Source of the DNA: Solenopsis invicta
Lineage: Eukaryota; Arthropoda; Insecta; Hymenoptera; Formicidae
Assembly (NCBI RefSeq): GCF_016802725.1
Contig: NC_052679.1
Coordinates: 17,167,635 to 17,231,634, forward strand
DNA length: 64,000 bases
Direction: 5' to 3'
Shown: one piece after another, positions 37,019 through 49,616 of the stretch
Layout: each line of letters begins with the position of its first letter
Numbering within the stretch: the stretch's first letter is position 1
Notes under the pieces: generated by a model
Database searches by the model: none
Told to the model about the DNA's origin: nothing
What the model saw: the letters and a program-made list of their open reading frames with translations, nothing else
Translations under genes and position numbers: made by a program

Positions 37019-40000
37019 TATCCGGTATCTAGCGGCCCAATTCCACAGTAATAGTGTAATCTTGCTGATGAATTGACTTTTCCGAAGTATTACATCTGCT
37101 TGCGGCATGTGAGATCCAGCTGTAAAATCTATCCCAAAGGTCAACATAATTACGCCGCTGGATCGCAGTGCGAGGAAAGTTGGATCTCACAAAATGCTGC
37201 GTTGTAATTTCTTCGCGCCTGATAAAGGTCAGCGTGGATCACAATGCGTTTACACGCAGAATATTTAATGAAGAGGCGCGCGATATCACAAATTGAAAAT
37301 TTTCTGGATTTTATGACTCCGACTGACGGACACGACGCAACGTTAAGATTATTATATCGCGATGAAGAAAATTAATTGAAGTTAGCTATGATTTAGATAA
37401 CTCGTCTAATTTCCTGATCGGTCAAGAAGGTCTCTTTAAGTTAATCGTATTTTGAGATTACATAATCAGGAAGAAATGTAACCGATTGCGTAAGACAGTC
37501 GGGCTGTTAATCACGTCTGGACGAATCGAGACTCTTCTTCCCATGGAAGCAATTACGTAATGGAGATTCGTTTTTGCACATCATTTAATAGAGCGATGAA
37601 TATGGAGTCGCTGCACTCTCTCTCTCTTTCTCGCGCGCGCTCGAACCTCTTGTCCCTGGAAGCTGGTAATCCGAACGTAGTGTCATCTTGGAGTTCCCTA
37701 TTCATTGAGAATAGTAACGCGATATGGCGCCGTAAGTACACAAGATGCGCAACTGCCGCTTTATTACTTTGCGCGAACGAGTCCCGTCTGTGTGTTGAGG
37801 GATTACAAAGGGACCCGGGTAAATCTGATCCTAATCCTCCCCGGCGCTCGCAATCGCCGTCCTGGGAGGCACTCATCCCGCCGTAGCAATTGTTTATTTC
37901 CTCTGAGTTTTGTATTCAGATAGGATAATTCGCACCAGTACTTTCTCGCCCTTCCCCGGGATGAAGCAGTTGAATATCAATATAGCTATTTTTCGTCCGT
38001 GAGTCGCTCGAATCCTTTCTGTGTTATTACATAGCCGCCGATAGATCTCGAATACGCGCTCGATCGAGCGTGCAGCTTTTTCGAGTACCAGAAAGGCGGC
38101 GCATATACATACAGATAAACACGACAAAACTGGGATACGTTTGTATCTGATAAAATGTCGATGTGGGCTGGGGTTTCATTCGCGATGTTTACCATTGCGC
38201 GCCTTTGGAAACTTTGTCGCTCCCTTCGGTATCGCGCACATCGTTGCAAGCAATCGAAATGTCCACGCGGACATTCGCGTTTATCTCGAAGTCAAAAATA
38301 TGAGCCTTGGAAAAAAAAATGGGTCGGGAAAAATACGTTTGACCGAAATGCCACGACCCGTTTTCTTTGTGCCGCTATCGCGCACAATTATCGACCTTGT
38401 TAATTCCTACAAGAAGGCACACGATGCATCGAAAGTCGGTACGATAAAAAACCAGGTAAAAAATAATAAAAAGGTGAGAAAGAAAAAAACCTACGTTGAC
38501 GACAATTCCAATTTGTAAGACGACAGGCCTTGACTTATGGGCCGAAATTTCGACTGTGACCAGCCTCACTCGCATGCTCCGATATCGCGATGTCCACGAC
38601 GTTTCTCCTACGTCGAGAATTAATCGCGGAAGTCATGAAATTATAATTTATAGCGATTTACGTTAATGCCTATCACGCTATACATTACCCTTATCGGGTC
38701 CGAGCAGTAAGCAGCTGCATAATCTGACTCATTGCCGTTGCATATCGCGCGCGTCGTGATTCCTCATGGTCCATGCATCCTCCGCGCTATCCTCGCGTCC
38801 ATCCGTTCGATAACGATTTCAAGGTCGGCCTTGAACGATTACCGTGCCGCGTTGAAATTCCAATTTCGAGGAAATAACGTTTTTAACCGAGCGTATCATT
38901 CTTGAGGCCGATAAAACTGACAGTTTATTGGACGTTATATCGTTTGAGATCACTAAAGAAATATATTCTCGACTTGACGAGTAATAAATATCGACTCGTA
39001 TTGTATCCACATTTATTAAACTCTTTGTATACAACGTGAGCGGCCGGATGAAACGTTGTTTCCTGTTGTAAACGTTAACACCGTTACTAACACCATCTCG
39101 TCGGATGTCTCCAGATGCAGCGAAAGCGAAGACAAAGGAGAAGAAGCAGCTGTCTCCTTGTTGAAGGCATTCCTCTGTTAATGTTTGTAGCCTTCTTTTT
39201 TTCTTCCTCATAATTCTTACAATTCCTTTATGTTCACGGCGCTTTGTACGTACCGGCCTCTTATTTTCAAGAACGTCAGCTCTACAATCACTCGTTCATC
39301 AGTATCGACGTCGCCGAAGGAAAAACAGGAAAGGGAAAATCGGTAATGCGACGCGTCCACCGAGATCACCATTCGAAATAAACGCAGATTGTTTTTCACT
39401 TTCTTTTACCCTTTACGATGTTTTCCCGACGTGGACAAGCACTTTTCCCTCCTAAAGTGTCCGCTCCGCATTACCTCGTAGATTTGACTTTAACTGGCGA
39501 GCGCCATCGTGTCCTTCCATCTCTCGAAGCTATTTGCGTTTTACGACTCGCAGAGTTCTAACCGATAGAATCCAACCGCGAATCCTCCGACCTCTTCCCG
39601 AAGAAGATCAACGGTTGAACCGCGACGTGTCGGATCTGTGACGGCCGTTAATCCTCCGGCAACTGGAATGTCACCCTCGTCGTTGGCGAGAGAAATCGGA
39701 CCACTGTTCGGTGAAATTAGAACATCATCGCCATGCATAGCTACTATCCGGCGGTTGGCTATCGGACAGTCGACGACATGACTTATCATCGCCGCGAGTC
39801 TCGAAGTTGCATCATAATTTAGCCGCGATAAGTCAGTTATCTGTCCGTGAATGCAAACAGTCTAAATGGGAGAAATGTAGACTTGACTACTGATGCATGG
39901 AATTTACTTGGGAGAAGATGTCTCCCGGCATTTCCATCGCTCGTTCTCTTGAGCATCGAATAATAAATTGCCGTCACTTCCGTTCACCAAACAAACGCTC

Positions 40001-40046
40001 GCTCAGCTTGCACGGCTGCTGCCGTTTATCTGAAAAAGCGAGCTAT

Positions 40047-40075
40047 CCTTCTTCTTCTTCTTCTTCTTCTTCTTC
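40047..40075. repeat. TTC trinucleotide microsatellite
   Basis: About nine tandem CTT/TTC units. Confidence 0.9.
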
Positions 40076-40736
40076 ACTTCAAGCAACTCAAAAGAAGCAG
40101 CGTCAATCTCGCGGAATACTCTCTTGTTAATAGAAGAAATAAATAAATTGCGAAACTGGGCTGTGTCTACAAATGCACAATGTCACCGTGCACAACGCAA
40201 AACGATGTATCAGTTTCGAATCGACTCGAAGATCGTGGAAGTCAAGCGAATGCGAAAAGAGGGAGAGGCGACAGTTTGCGTGATGGAATGTTCCTTTAGT
40301 CTTTCCATTCGCGAGTTAGAAACGCAGTCATTTTCCGTACACAGAGTGAGCGAAAACGTGATGGCTTTTAGGGAAGCATTTAGATGAGCTTATCCAGGTT
40401 GGCGAGTATAAATTTAGCTTGACTATTTGGCGGATGGGAAAGGCCCGGCGCTTCCAAAGGTCTTCCATAATCATGAGTTTGTCAAGCCCTCGATATTCAT
40501 ATATCGACATCTATTTTCGTGACACTTTGTTGGCTCACGTAGAATAACAGGTTCGATCGTGGTTATATATGCATTCTCTCATCGTACGTGTTTGCTATTG
40601 TAATCCTGTCGGTGACGTCGTCGATTGTTGATGACGTAAGAACCTGTATCCATATAGCCCCGGCATAGCGAGCTTATAATAGTAATCGGCTAATTTAACG
40701 GCCATGTGGTAGTATCTTTGTTGTAAAAAATAAATC

Positions 40737-40762
40737 AAAAGATAATATCAGCATTATCTTTT
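40737..40762. repeat. Perfect hairpin, 10-bp arms
   Basis: AAAAGATAAT (40737-40746) and ATTATCTTTT (40753-40762) pair across a 6-nt loop. Confidence 0.75.
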
Positions 40763-42162
40763 CATATATCTAGAAATGAAAATGACAGTAAATTATCTGG
40801 TAATTTTGAAAAGCTGGTCAAGGCTGGTGTAATTAAAAAATTCATGTAATCAATAATAAGTTCATTGAAGAGACGTAATGCTTTATTTTTAGCCTCATTA
40901 TTTTTTCAATATACGTCACAATTATATTATTATACGTATATTGTACGTGAGCCTGTAGAATATTTAGTTTTCCAATAGGCGCATTAGAAATTGCTATATT
41001 TATGAAATATAATAAAATAAAAAATCAGTTGTTACTTAAAATTTCTCAACTTATATTAATTTTTGTAGCCGCTGCTGCGGCAAATATTTCGTATGAAAGA
41101 TCAACCGCGCGTTAAAAAGTACAGCTCGCGCTGACGTATCGACAAATCGTGTACATGGCTTAAAACTTCACGGCAAGCCGGAAGTAATGCATCGAGACGA
41201 AGAGTTCAATTCCGACTGGAACGCCCGCGACCTAGTTCAAATGTAGACCGCTGTCATAGAGTGTGTTCCTCACAATACCGCTCTCCGCACGCGGACCTCT
41301 CCAGTTGTGAATTTTTTAAGTACATCTTTTAGAGTAATGCCAAATGTATATACCGAGAGCATACCACTCACGGATACGAAAAATATCAAAAGGCGAACTT
41401 TTCTCACTTGTTTTGCATTTACCTCAGAGTGGCGTTCTTTAAAATCCTCTTAACCAAACAGCACAGCAGCTGTTGATGAAATAACTTACATTACGTTGGA
41501 AGCGCGATCGTACTGCGCCGGAACGAGCCCGCGATTAAATTTCTCCCAACTCTCGGAACGATTTGAAGACGTTTTCCCGCAAGCGGAACGGCTAAATAGA
41601 CGAAACTGGAAAATCAAGCACGTAGTTTCAGCTTTACGTCACGGTGGTGGTTCGATACTGACCTATTAGCGTAAAGTAATTTCCGTTTAATTTTGGTGCT
41701 CACGAGCTCCGAGACTCCGATGTGCGTACGCGCTACGAAAGTCCTGATAAAGCTTTCAACCTCTACGTTTGCCGTTTTCGCACCTTTTATCCCATCATCC
41801 CCCTCCTTTTCTCTCCCCCCCCCTCTCTCTCTCTCTCGAGCTGTCCCTTTCGTGGCCATATGCCGCTTAATGAGTCTTTAATATCCTGCAGTTAAATCTA
41901 GTAATGCTTGGATAATGAGTCATATTTTGCCAATGTCTCAGTGATAGCGATCGCAAGAGTGTTGAACACACTTTGATTTAGTTTAGAGAATCTTGAAAAG
42001 AACTTTAGCAGCTCTGATTTAAAATATATCGATTTTATAAAAACGTAACAGTTCGTAGTCAGCTGTCCGCTTTTCTTTACGACGCTAATAATGTCAAATG
42101 TAATAGTAATTGAAATACAATATGTAAATCAAAAGAACATTGAGAGTACATTTAAGGAATTA

Positions 42163-42839
42163 TAGGACTCTAACTAAAAAAATAAGATTGTATTTTTTAA
42201 TAGTATGTAAAACTTTTGTTTAAAAAGATAAATTGTTTAAAAAAATATATTATGTGTTTCTGTTTTGAAAATGTGTATATTTGAAAAAGTAAGATGCAAA
42301 ATTGAGAGTGATGTTAAATTTTGCATTTTTCTCAAAACATCATTTTTCGAAGCGGTAACGATAATTGAAAATATGATTTATCCAATCAATTTGAAATTTG
42401 AAAGCAACATTTTTAAAAACTTTCAGTATTGAATCATGGAGGCTTTTTCCAATTTTTAATGCTTTTTTAAATTAAAAAATGAAAGAAATTTTTCGGAAAA
42501 CGCATTTTTAAATTCAAATATATGCAAAAAATAAAATTTTATGATTAAAAAATGACAATTGTTTAAAGTTTAATTTATTACGAGATTGAATCGTAGCTAT
42601 TATGTAGGTATATGTACATTTATTTAAATAACCAAATAATTTCTGCTTTAAAAATATGTATTCTAAACAAATATTATTATTTATTGGTTTCATTTATATA
42701 TTTTTTTAATTTTAATTTCTCATTTTTTTAATAAAAATACATAATTTCAAAGCAGAAGCGCATTATTTATCTATCTATTTGAATAAAAGTTTTACAAGGT
42801 GTTGAAAAATACCCCACTTTTCCATTTACTAGAGTCCTA
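42163..42839. mobile_element. Possible terminal-inverted-repeat element, about 680 bp
   Basis: TAGGACTCTA at 42163-42172 is matched inverted at 42830-42839, with partial extension outward and inward (left AATTATAGGACTCTAACTAA; right read on the minus strand GTTGTAGGACTCTAGTAAAT). The interior is AT-rich and non-coding, sharply unlike the flanks. The arms are short and no clean target duplication was fixed, so this may be coincidence. Confidence 0.35.
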
Positions 42840-43959
42840 CAACCCCTTACAAAGCGTAATAAATCAAGAGTAGTACATTAAGGAAATTAAATGTTAGGAA
42901 CTTGGCATTTCTTTCACGGTACAAATAGCATAAATGGCGAGAAGATTAGATATTTACGATGTAAAGCGTAATGAGAGAAGTGTATCACCGAGAAATTTAA
43001 ATTTTAAGATAAATCTAACATTCTCCGGACTCTTGGCATTTGACTTTCATTCGTCCCTCTTATCTCAAATGCAAAAGCTATTTACAATGACACGTAATAT
43101 CTTGAGACTCCGCGAAATTATTGCAGAGATATCCCGGGACGTGACCCCTTAGCGATAGGAGATCCGGGAGTCGCGCAGAAGGTGGACGACAATAATTCAT
43201 CGCGTTGCTCGCAGCGCACGTAACGAAGGCATGGCGGAGCCCGCGATGCGTTCGAAGGGAGAGAGAGTTTGCGATGAAAGAGCTGCATTCTCCGTGGCGA
43301 CCCTTCTCAACCTCGATCACATCGCCCCGGCTTCGCCCCGGCACTCCGCCACCCGGCCCGCGAACCCACTTCCATCAGGTCGAAAACTTGATAAAACTTC
43401 CGGACGAGAATTTCAGATACTTCTCGCCGTCGTCGCGGTACCACACGGCGCGATCTTTTTGTTGTCGCGTCTTCTCCCGGGGCAGCCCATTTTTACCCAC
43501 AACAACGCCGTCGTCCTACTTGTCAACACCGTAAGACGCTGTTTTGCACGTCGAAGTGGCGTAAAATTGGAAAATAATGGCACCCACCGTCGCTTCCTGA
43601 CGTCGCACAACAGATTTTCAGATTAAAGGCACGAGTTTCTCTCAATAGGGCTTATTTCTCGTTTCGCGGTCTCTCGGCTTCTGACAATAGGATACCTATC
43701 TGAGACTGTAAACCTCGGGCGCTAATTGTCCATTAAGCGCCTAATAGCTTCTACTGCATTCAACTCTAATGATTTCAAATACATTAAGACTCGAAATAGA
43801 AACCTTTGAGTATTTTAAGATAGAAGTTTGCCACTAATACTTGCCACGTTAAACTCCAATTGAATTTTATTGGCGGAACTTTGGCGTGAAAATCGAAAAA
43901 ACACTTTTATAAATTTTTTCTAAATATAAATATTTATGAGCATGAACAGACGCTTACTA

Positions 43960-44658
43960 GGAGAGACCGGAGTCGGTTGTCATAGTTCTTGAATAGTAAC
44001 TTTCAGAGAAAACTGAATGGAAAATTCTTAAACATTATACGCATTGTAATACACCTTTATTATCCCTCAAGTATTAAAGAAGAAATATTACTCTTTTAGT
44101 AATTATAAAATATTATTATGCTAATAATAAAATATTACTCTGATATATCATCGTACAAAGAAGTTATTTAATTTTAAATAAAGCTGTGAAAATTTGACAA
44201 TTAGCAGAGTGCTCGAGGTTGATTGTCACGTAGAGTTTTCTTACCGTAATGACGTTAATTTATATTAAATTTTAAAGCGACTTGTTGAATAGATAAGTTA
44301 TGTAATTTCACTGCTTCAACAGCTTTAAAATTAATATCAGGTAAAGCTTTACCTCTATCCATCTTCCTTTTTAGTGCCATAGTTTTTGTACCATAATTTC
44401 TACGAAAAAAAGAAGAAAAATAAATAATTGTATAAAATATTTTCGTAAACACAATCTTCAAACAACTGTTCAAGATGTATCGATTCAAAGAGATTAAAAT
44501 TAACAGTCAGTTGCCACCGATTCTGATGTGTTTCAAAGAAATACATATTTCTTTTTAAATTAGCGCAATTTATAAATTTCTCATACTTTTTCCAAAACTT
44601 GTTTTATCTTGAGCCTTTTGACAACCAATCCCGTATGACAAGCGACTCCGGTGTCCCA
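43960..44658 (-). mobile_element. pogo/Tc1-like DNA transposon remnant with TA target site
   Basis: The termini are inverted repeats of about 24 bp: left (from 43960) contains ACCGGAGTCGGTTGTCATA; right, read on the minus strand from 44658, contains ACCGGAGTCGCTTGTCATA. Both ends are flanked by TA (43958-43959 and 44659-44660), the target site of Tc1/pogo elements. Inside, 44380-44258 on the minus strand encodes a pogo-type transposase N-terminal helix-turn-helix fragment. At about 700 bp it is internally deleted and non-autonomous. Confidence 0.75.
44258..44380 (-). pseudogene. Truncated pogo/CENP-B-type transposase N-terminus
   Basis: From ATG at 44380 the frame reads MALKRKMDRGKALPDINFKA and continues to SIQQVALKFNIN before a stop. 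This is the (K)RKTDRG...S-x-R-x-VA-x-x-FNI pattern of the psq/CENP-B-like DNA-binding domain of pogo transposases, about 41 residues of a protein normally several hundred long. No catalytic DDE domain remains in the element. It is a dead fragment. Confidence 0.7.
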
Positions 44659-47600
44659 TAGGCCTAATGCAATGATTTAACTTTAATTAGGCATAAGCGT
44701 TAGTGCACGTCATGTTTGCTGAAAAATTTGATATTTTCGTGATGCCAGTGTCAAGTGAACAACGCGCGCCAGCATATTTACTGGTGATTATAGGTGAATA
44801 AGCTTCGCAAAAGCGTACATGCACTTCGTGAAGGATAAAGCCTTAATTTAGAGCCCGCGGGGGCGCAATAAGTTACGACGTTCCTCGTCTTTCGTGCCGC
44901 AAATTCTTGTAAGTTAATTTCTACCGCGCCACCGTCAACTTGGTCTGTTTGACGTTCATTTTATATTGGTTTTCTGTCTTGCGCGAAGCGTAGAATGTTG
45001 CGTGACTCACGTAATAATTCGATCAAGCGGCATCGTTAGTTGTACGTTGCCTCGGCTGCATATTGCGCGCGTCGCGCGGCTGCGAGCGTTTAACGTTTGT
45101 TTATTTATCAATCCCGCGAGATTCATTTGCAGAATTAATTTCCGCCTGCTATTTTGGACACATATAGATATGTATATATAAGTGGATTTTGATGAGTATC
45201 GCTTTTTTTCTCCGGGATTGAACTCGCGTGGGTTGCGGCTCGAGAATATTCAGCAGAGAAAATTTACATAATATATATTTCATATAATTTTGTGATTTAT
45301 TCATAAATTAATGCAACTTATAAATAATACAGATAATTAAAACACAAAAGTGTATTCGATGTATACGAGCGTTATTTCTCCCCGAAGCTCTTATTCAGCA
45401 ACGGAAGTGAGAGGCGTGACGGGAGGGGAAAAAAACAACGGATAACGAATATAATATCATATGACTCATATGATATCCACCCCTCGCGTATCACACTGCT
45501 CCGAAAACTCATTTTCGGCCGGGGGCTATTCCCACTTCGGGAAACTCCATTTTCTTCGCGCCTCTTCCTTCCGCCCGTGTATTCCGCGTATCCGCCGCCT
45601 AATCCTTTCTTCCGCTCGTTTCGCGGATTAAAAATTCCCCCCGCGCGATTTATCGTCGGTGATTCGCGCATTTGTCAAAATGATTTACGAGCCGTGTTCG
45701 CCCGTGAATGTTAACGATCCGCCGGCTTCATTTGATTTCTTACGTGTCGAACTTCGCGTCGCGACGTGGTGGGAAAAAAGAAAAGAGTTTGCTTCTACGG
45801 TCGTCGTCGACGTGACGACACGAATGATCTTTCCGAATCTACGCGGTCACGATGCGGCGTAATTTTGCGGAAGAGATGTCAATGTGTGGAGAAGATGCGC
45901 GCATCGCTCTCGGTCGCTTCACTTCTTCCAGATTTATCTCGGGCAGCCACCGATGCATGGAAGCTTCAGTATAAATATTGATAGAAGCGGCCGTCTCCCT
46001 AAATCGTGTCTTGAGTCTTCGAAGTCTCGTTTATGATATTTTTACTGTAAATCGAACCTCGCGGAGAATCTACGAAAATTTCTTACACGAGGGAACGAAC
46101 AAGCGCGCGCCCGCCTGCAGATATACTCGCGGCACGAACGGGGAATTAGATAAAACGCAAAAGATTATTTTGCGCTTGATTCACTTGACGTGAATAAAAC
46201 GCTTAGACGCCGGACAATATTTTCTCCGAATGACTTTGTTCCGTGCGTGAGGGCACCGGAATGACTTGTCAAAACGGCGCTGAGAGAATTCTCATGAAGC
46301 GTTCTCATGAAATGTCAGCGTAGATTACCCCCGTCATTCTCCAGATAAAAATGCACCTGCAATCGCGACTGGGCAATCGAGCAGCCGTAGTTCTCGCTCG
46401 TGGCCTTTGCGAGCCACCGAGATCTCTGATTCCGAGAGACCCCCTCTACACGACTATACGTTCTACTACGTCTAATTAATTAAAATGTCAGCCACGCGAA
46501 TCTGTTAGAACATTTCAATCTGCGTTTGATATTCGCTCTTCCATGAAGATTGCTGGCTGTTCATGCAAATAAACGTGCAAGCATAAACAGAACATGTGAA
46601 TTATAAATCGAAATGCTAAACAGGAGGAAACCTGCTTAGATAAATCATACCTGTACCTAAATCGTGCGTGTAATTTTGATTTAAAAATATTTACGAGATA
46701 AAATTTACAATGCCCTTGGCGATAAACATGTAAATAGTAATCGTATTATTTTTTTTTACCTTCCAGTTAAATTTATACTTTTATCTTTTGAGTTTATGAG
46801 ACTGTTGGATTATTAGATAAAAATTTAATTATCTCATATTTTGTTTTATTATTTGTCATGCGTTTTTTAATATAAACATAATTTTTTTCAAGTGGTTTTA
46901 AGTAAATTTAATCTATGCATTACTCAAATTCTCTTCATCTCGCGCTATATCAATAGTATGAAACGCATTCGTGAGGACTATTTTAATGTACTTTTATTAT
47001 TTCGTCTGGATTTCGTTACGTTTAACTTAAAATGCGCGGGCCACTAGCTGCAAATTAATACGAGATCAAGTTTCGTTAATAATTTTTAAGTTCGTCATGA
47101 GACACGATTTGACATTGGATACTTATTTGGAAGACGCGACTGTGCTATGCGGAATGGGGAAGGTCGGGGCTCCGAGTAATTTCCAGTTGGATCACATGGC
47201 TGCGCTTGCGAGCTCGTATTAATAACGTCTTTGTGGCCGGTGGTTTCTTCCAGCTCTTTTCTCACCCTAGCATCATCTGGAGCGTTGGGGTTTGACCCGC
47301 TTGCTCATAAATCCACGATGCGCGCCGCGCCGTGAACCACGTTCTCCACGGTTGAAATTTCAATGAATACTAAAGTTAAACAAAACGATACCTGTGTGAT
47401 ACACGTGTACGCGCGATAGATCGGGGCGCTTTACGTGCACGAATATCGCCTCTTTCCGTTTTTTTTTCCTCTCCTCTTTTTCGGATGTGCCGAATAAAAT
47501 GGATATTCGTATGTAAGCTGAATTAAATTCCTAACATTTTCCATCAACTCCGGCTCTCCGCTTCGCTATTCTCATCGTCGCTATTCTCCGACGATGAAAA

Positions 47601-48437
47601 CCGTTCAGAAACCGTTCGAGAAACCGCGCGCTCATCGATATCGGTCATCGATATTGTCCATGCAGATGCTCTTCCTACGCGTAAGAACCGAGAGACAGGG
47701 TACCCCTTGCGCTCCCACATCTCCGTCGCAATTTCCAGCGAGCTTACGAACACATGTCAATAATATCCTTTGTGCGGGAGCGATTTCTTTCGCGGCCTTC
47801 TCTCGTCAATGATCCCGCCGATGTGCCCGCGAGTCTCATTGAAAGCGACAACAGGGCCAATTTTCTTTTTGTACGTAGTCCCCTAAGGGATATCATCCCC
47901 TCGATCAAATGACTGATGTATATATTTTATTTGCGTTTTCCTTATTCGGCATATTCAATTGTTCCCTGTTCTTCATTCTCTGTTTCCTGTTTCATTTATT
48001 GTGCGCAGCTCCTAATGCTTCGCGAAGGTGAACCTTGACATCTTCGTGGCCTCGAGGACGTGACGCGAGAGAATTTCGCCCCGTGATGAAAACTGCGCGA
48101 AGTCGCGTCGTCCAGCCGGACAACTTGGAACTCGGAAGCTCTATCGCCGTGAAATAGACAAAGAAAGAGAGAAAGAGAGAGAGAGAGGCCAGAGAAAACC
48201 TGAATCGATTAATCGATGCAACCGCGACTATTTATGGCACGGCAAGATCGGGATAAGAAGCGTCCGTGCATTACCGATGGCATTGGTGTTTTTTTATTGC
48301 GCGCTAGATGCTCCGTACGATAGCGTCGTAAACACGCGACATAACGTAGACGAATTCGCACAGATTGATCTTCTCTCGGGCTGTTAATTTAAATTTTACA
48401 ACGTATTATTGCATAAAACAGTTTTTTTCTTTCGTCA

Positions 48438-48463
<26 letters not shown>
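48438..48463. repeat. GA microsatellite
   Basis: Uninterrupted GA run. A second interrupted GA tract is at about 48160-48188. Confidence 0.9.
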
Positions 48464-48468
<5 letters not shown>

Positions 48469-49512
48469 TTGTTCGGAAGGACTGCGGGTTCGATGCGCGA
48501 TCAATCACGGCGAAATCTTTCAGTGGAGTAACGTTTCACGCGGCCAGAAACGTAAAACTATCTGACAAATCGTTCCGCGTCTGTAATCTCGCGTGGCGGT
48601 CCGTGACATTTTTCTCTGATGGCTTTAGCCGGGATCGTCGCAGTTCGTTCACGATCTACCGGCGAAGAAATCTGCAATTCAAAAGCCGCACTTTCGTTAT
48701 ATTCGGATGGGAGGCCTCATTAATGATTCCACGATTGTCTCTCTCCCTTCTCCCTTCTCCCTCCCTTCCCTCGTTCACTTTGGCACCGCATGTTTTGATA
48801 GAGCGGAAATTAAACGGCGGTGACGGTCTTTAATCCCCGGCCAGTGCGGACTTCCTTCTGTCAACGGTATCTCGTCGCGAGACAAAACTCGTCGATCCCG
48901 CGATCGCGTTCGCCCGCTGAAAGTTCGACGAGAGAAAGTTTTATTCACCCGCGATTGGAAGGGACGAACAATCAAACAGGACGTCGAATCGATAGCGCGT
49001 ATGGATTCTATATTTTTCTTTTTTTTTGTATCGCGGTTATTACATCAACCGATAATTCCAAGAAAAATGAAATTTTGTTTGAGTTAAGCGAGTGGAAAAG
49101 ACTCGCGATCACCATTTCCGTCAATTGATGTGCAACCACGACAGAGTGGCCTTAAGATGAACGGCTTAAAAATCTCTACAAGGTGTGTGACACTCGAGAA
49201 GAAGATAGCACAAAAAATATTAAATGAATTAATTGTGTGAAGAATCGTAATCGGAGCTGAATCAAATGAGATGGTGAACTTTTTCATAACTGTGGTACAA
49301 CTTACCTCGCGCGGATCGCGAATCCCGTCTTTTACGTGCGGAGAATAGAAGAGCGCCCTTTCTTCCGGTGGATTCAAAGTTTTCGCGTTCAATTGTAGAA
49401 AGAAAGGTGAACCGTGAATTAATGAAGCCCGAAGAATTTCTGCGGCGAATCAATGTTAAACGGATCACTAAAGAGCAGTTATTGCTTACAAAACCGTTGA
49501 AATAATAAATCC

Positions 49513-49616
49513 AAATTTAAAGTTGTTATTCGAAAGAGAGTGGATTATTTTGTGTTGGTTTTATAAATTTAAAGTTATTATTCGAAAGAAAGTGGATTAC
49601 TTCGCGTTGGTCTCAT
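49513..49616. repeat. Tandem duplication of a 52-bp unit
   Basis: The unit beginning AAATTTAAAGTTnTTATTCG at 49513 recurs at 49565 with a few substitutions (GAGAGTGGATTATTTTGTGT versus GAAAGTGGATTACTTCGCGT). Confidence 0.85.

Noticed and set aside
36825..37147. Tyr/Cys/His-repeat proteins on both strands
   Set aside because: Direct translation of the compound microsatellite.
39217..39789. Two minus-strand frames with coding-like composition (39217-39399 and 39541-39789)
   Set aside because: No matching acceptor/donor pairs in phase and no recognisable motif.
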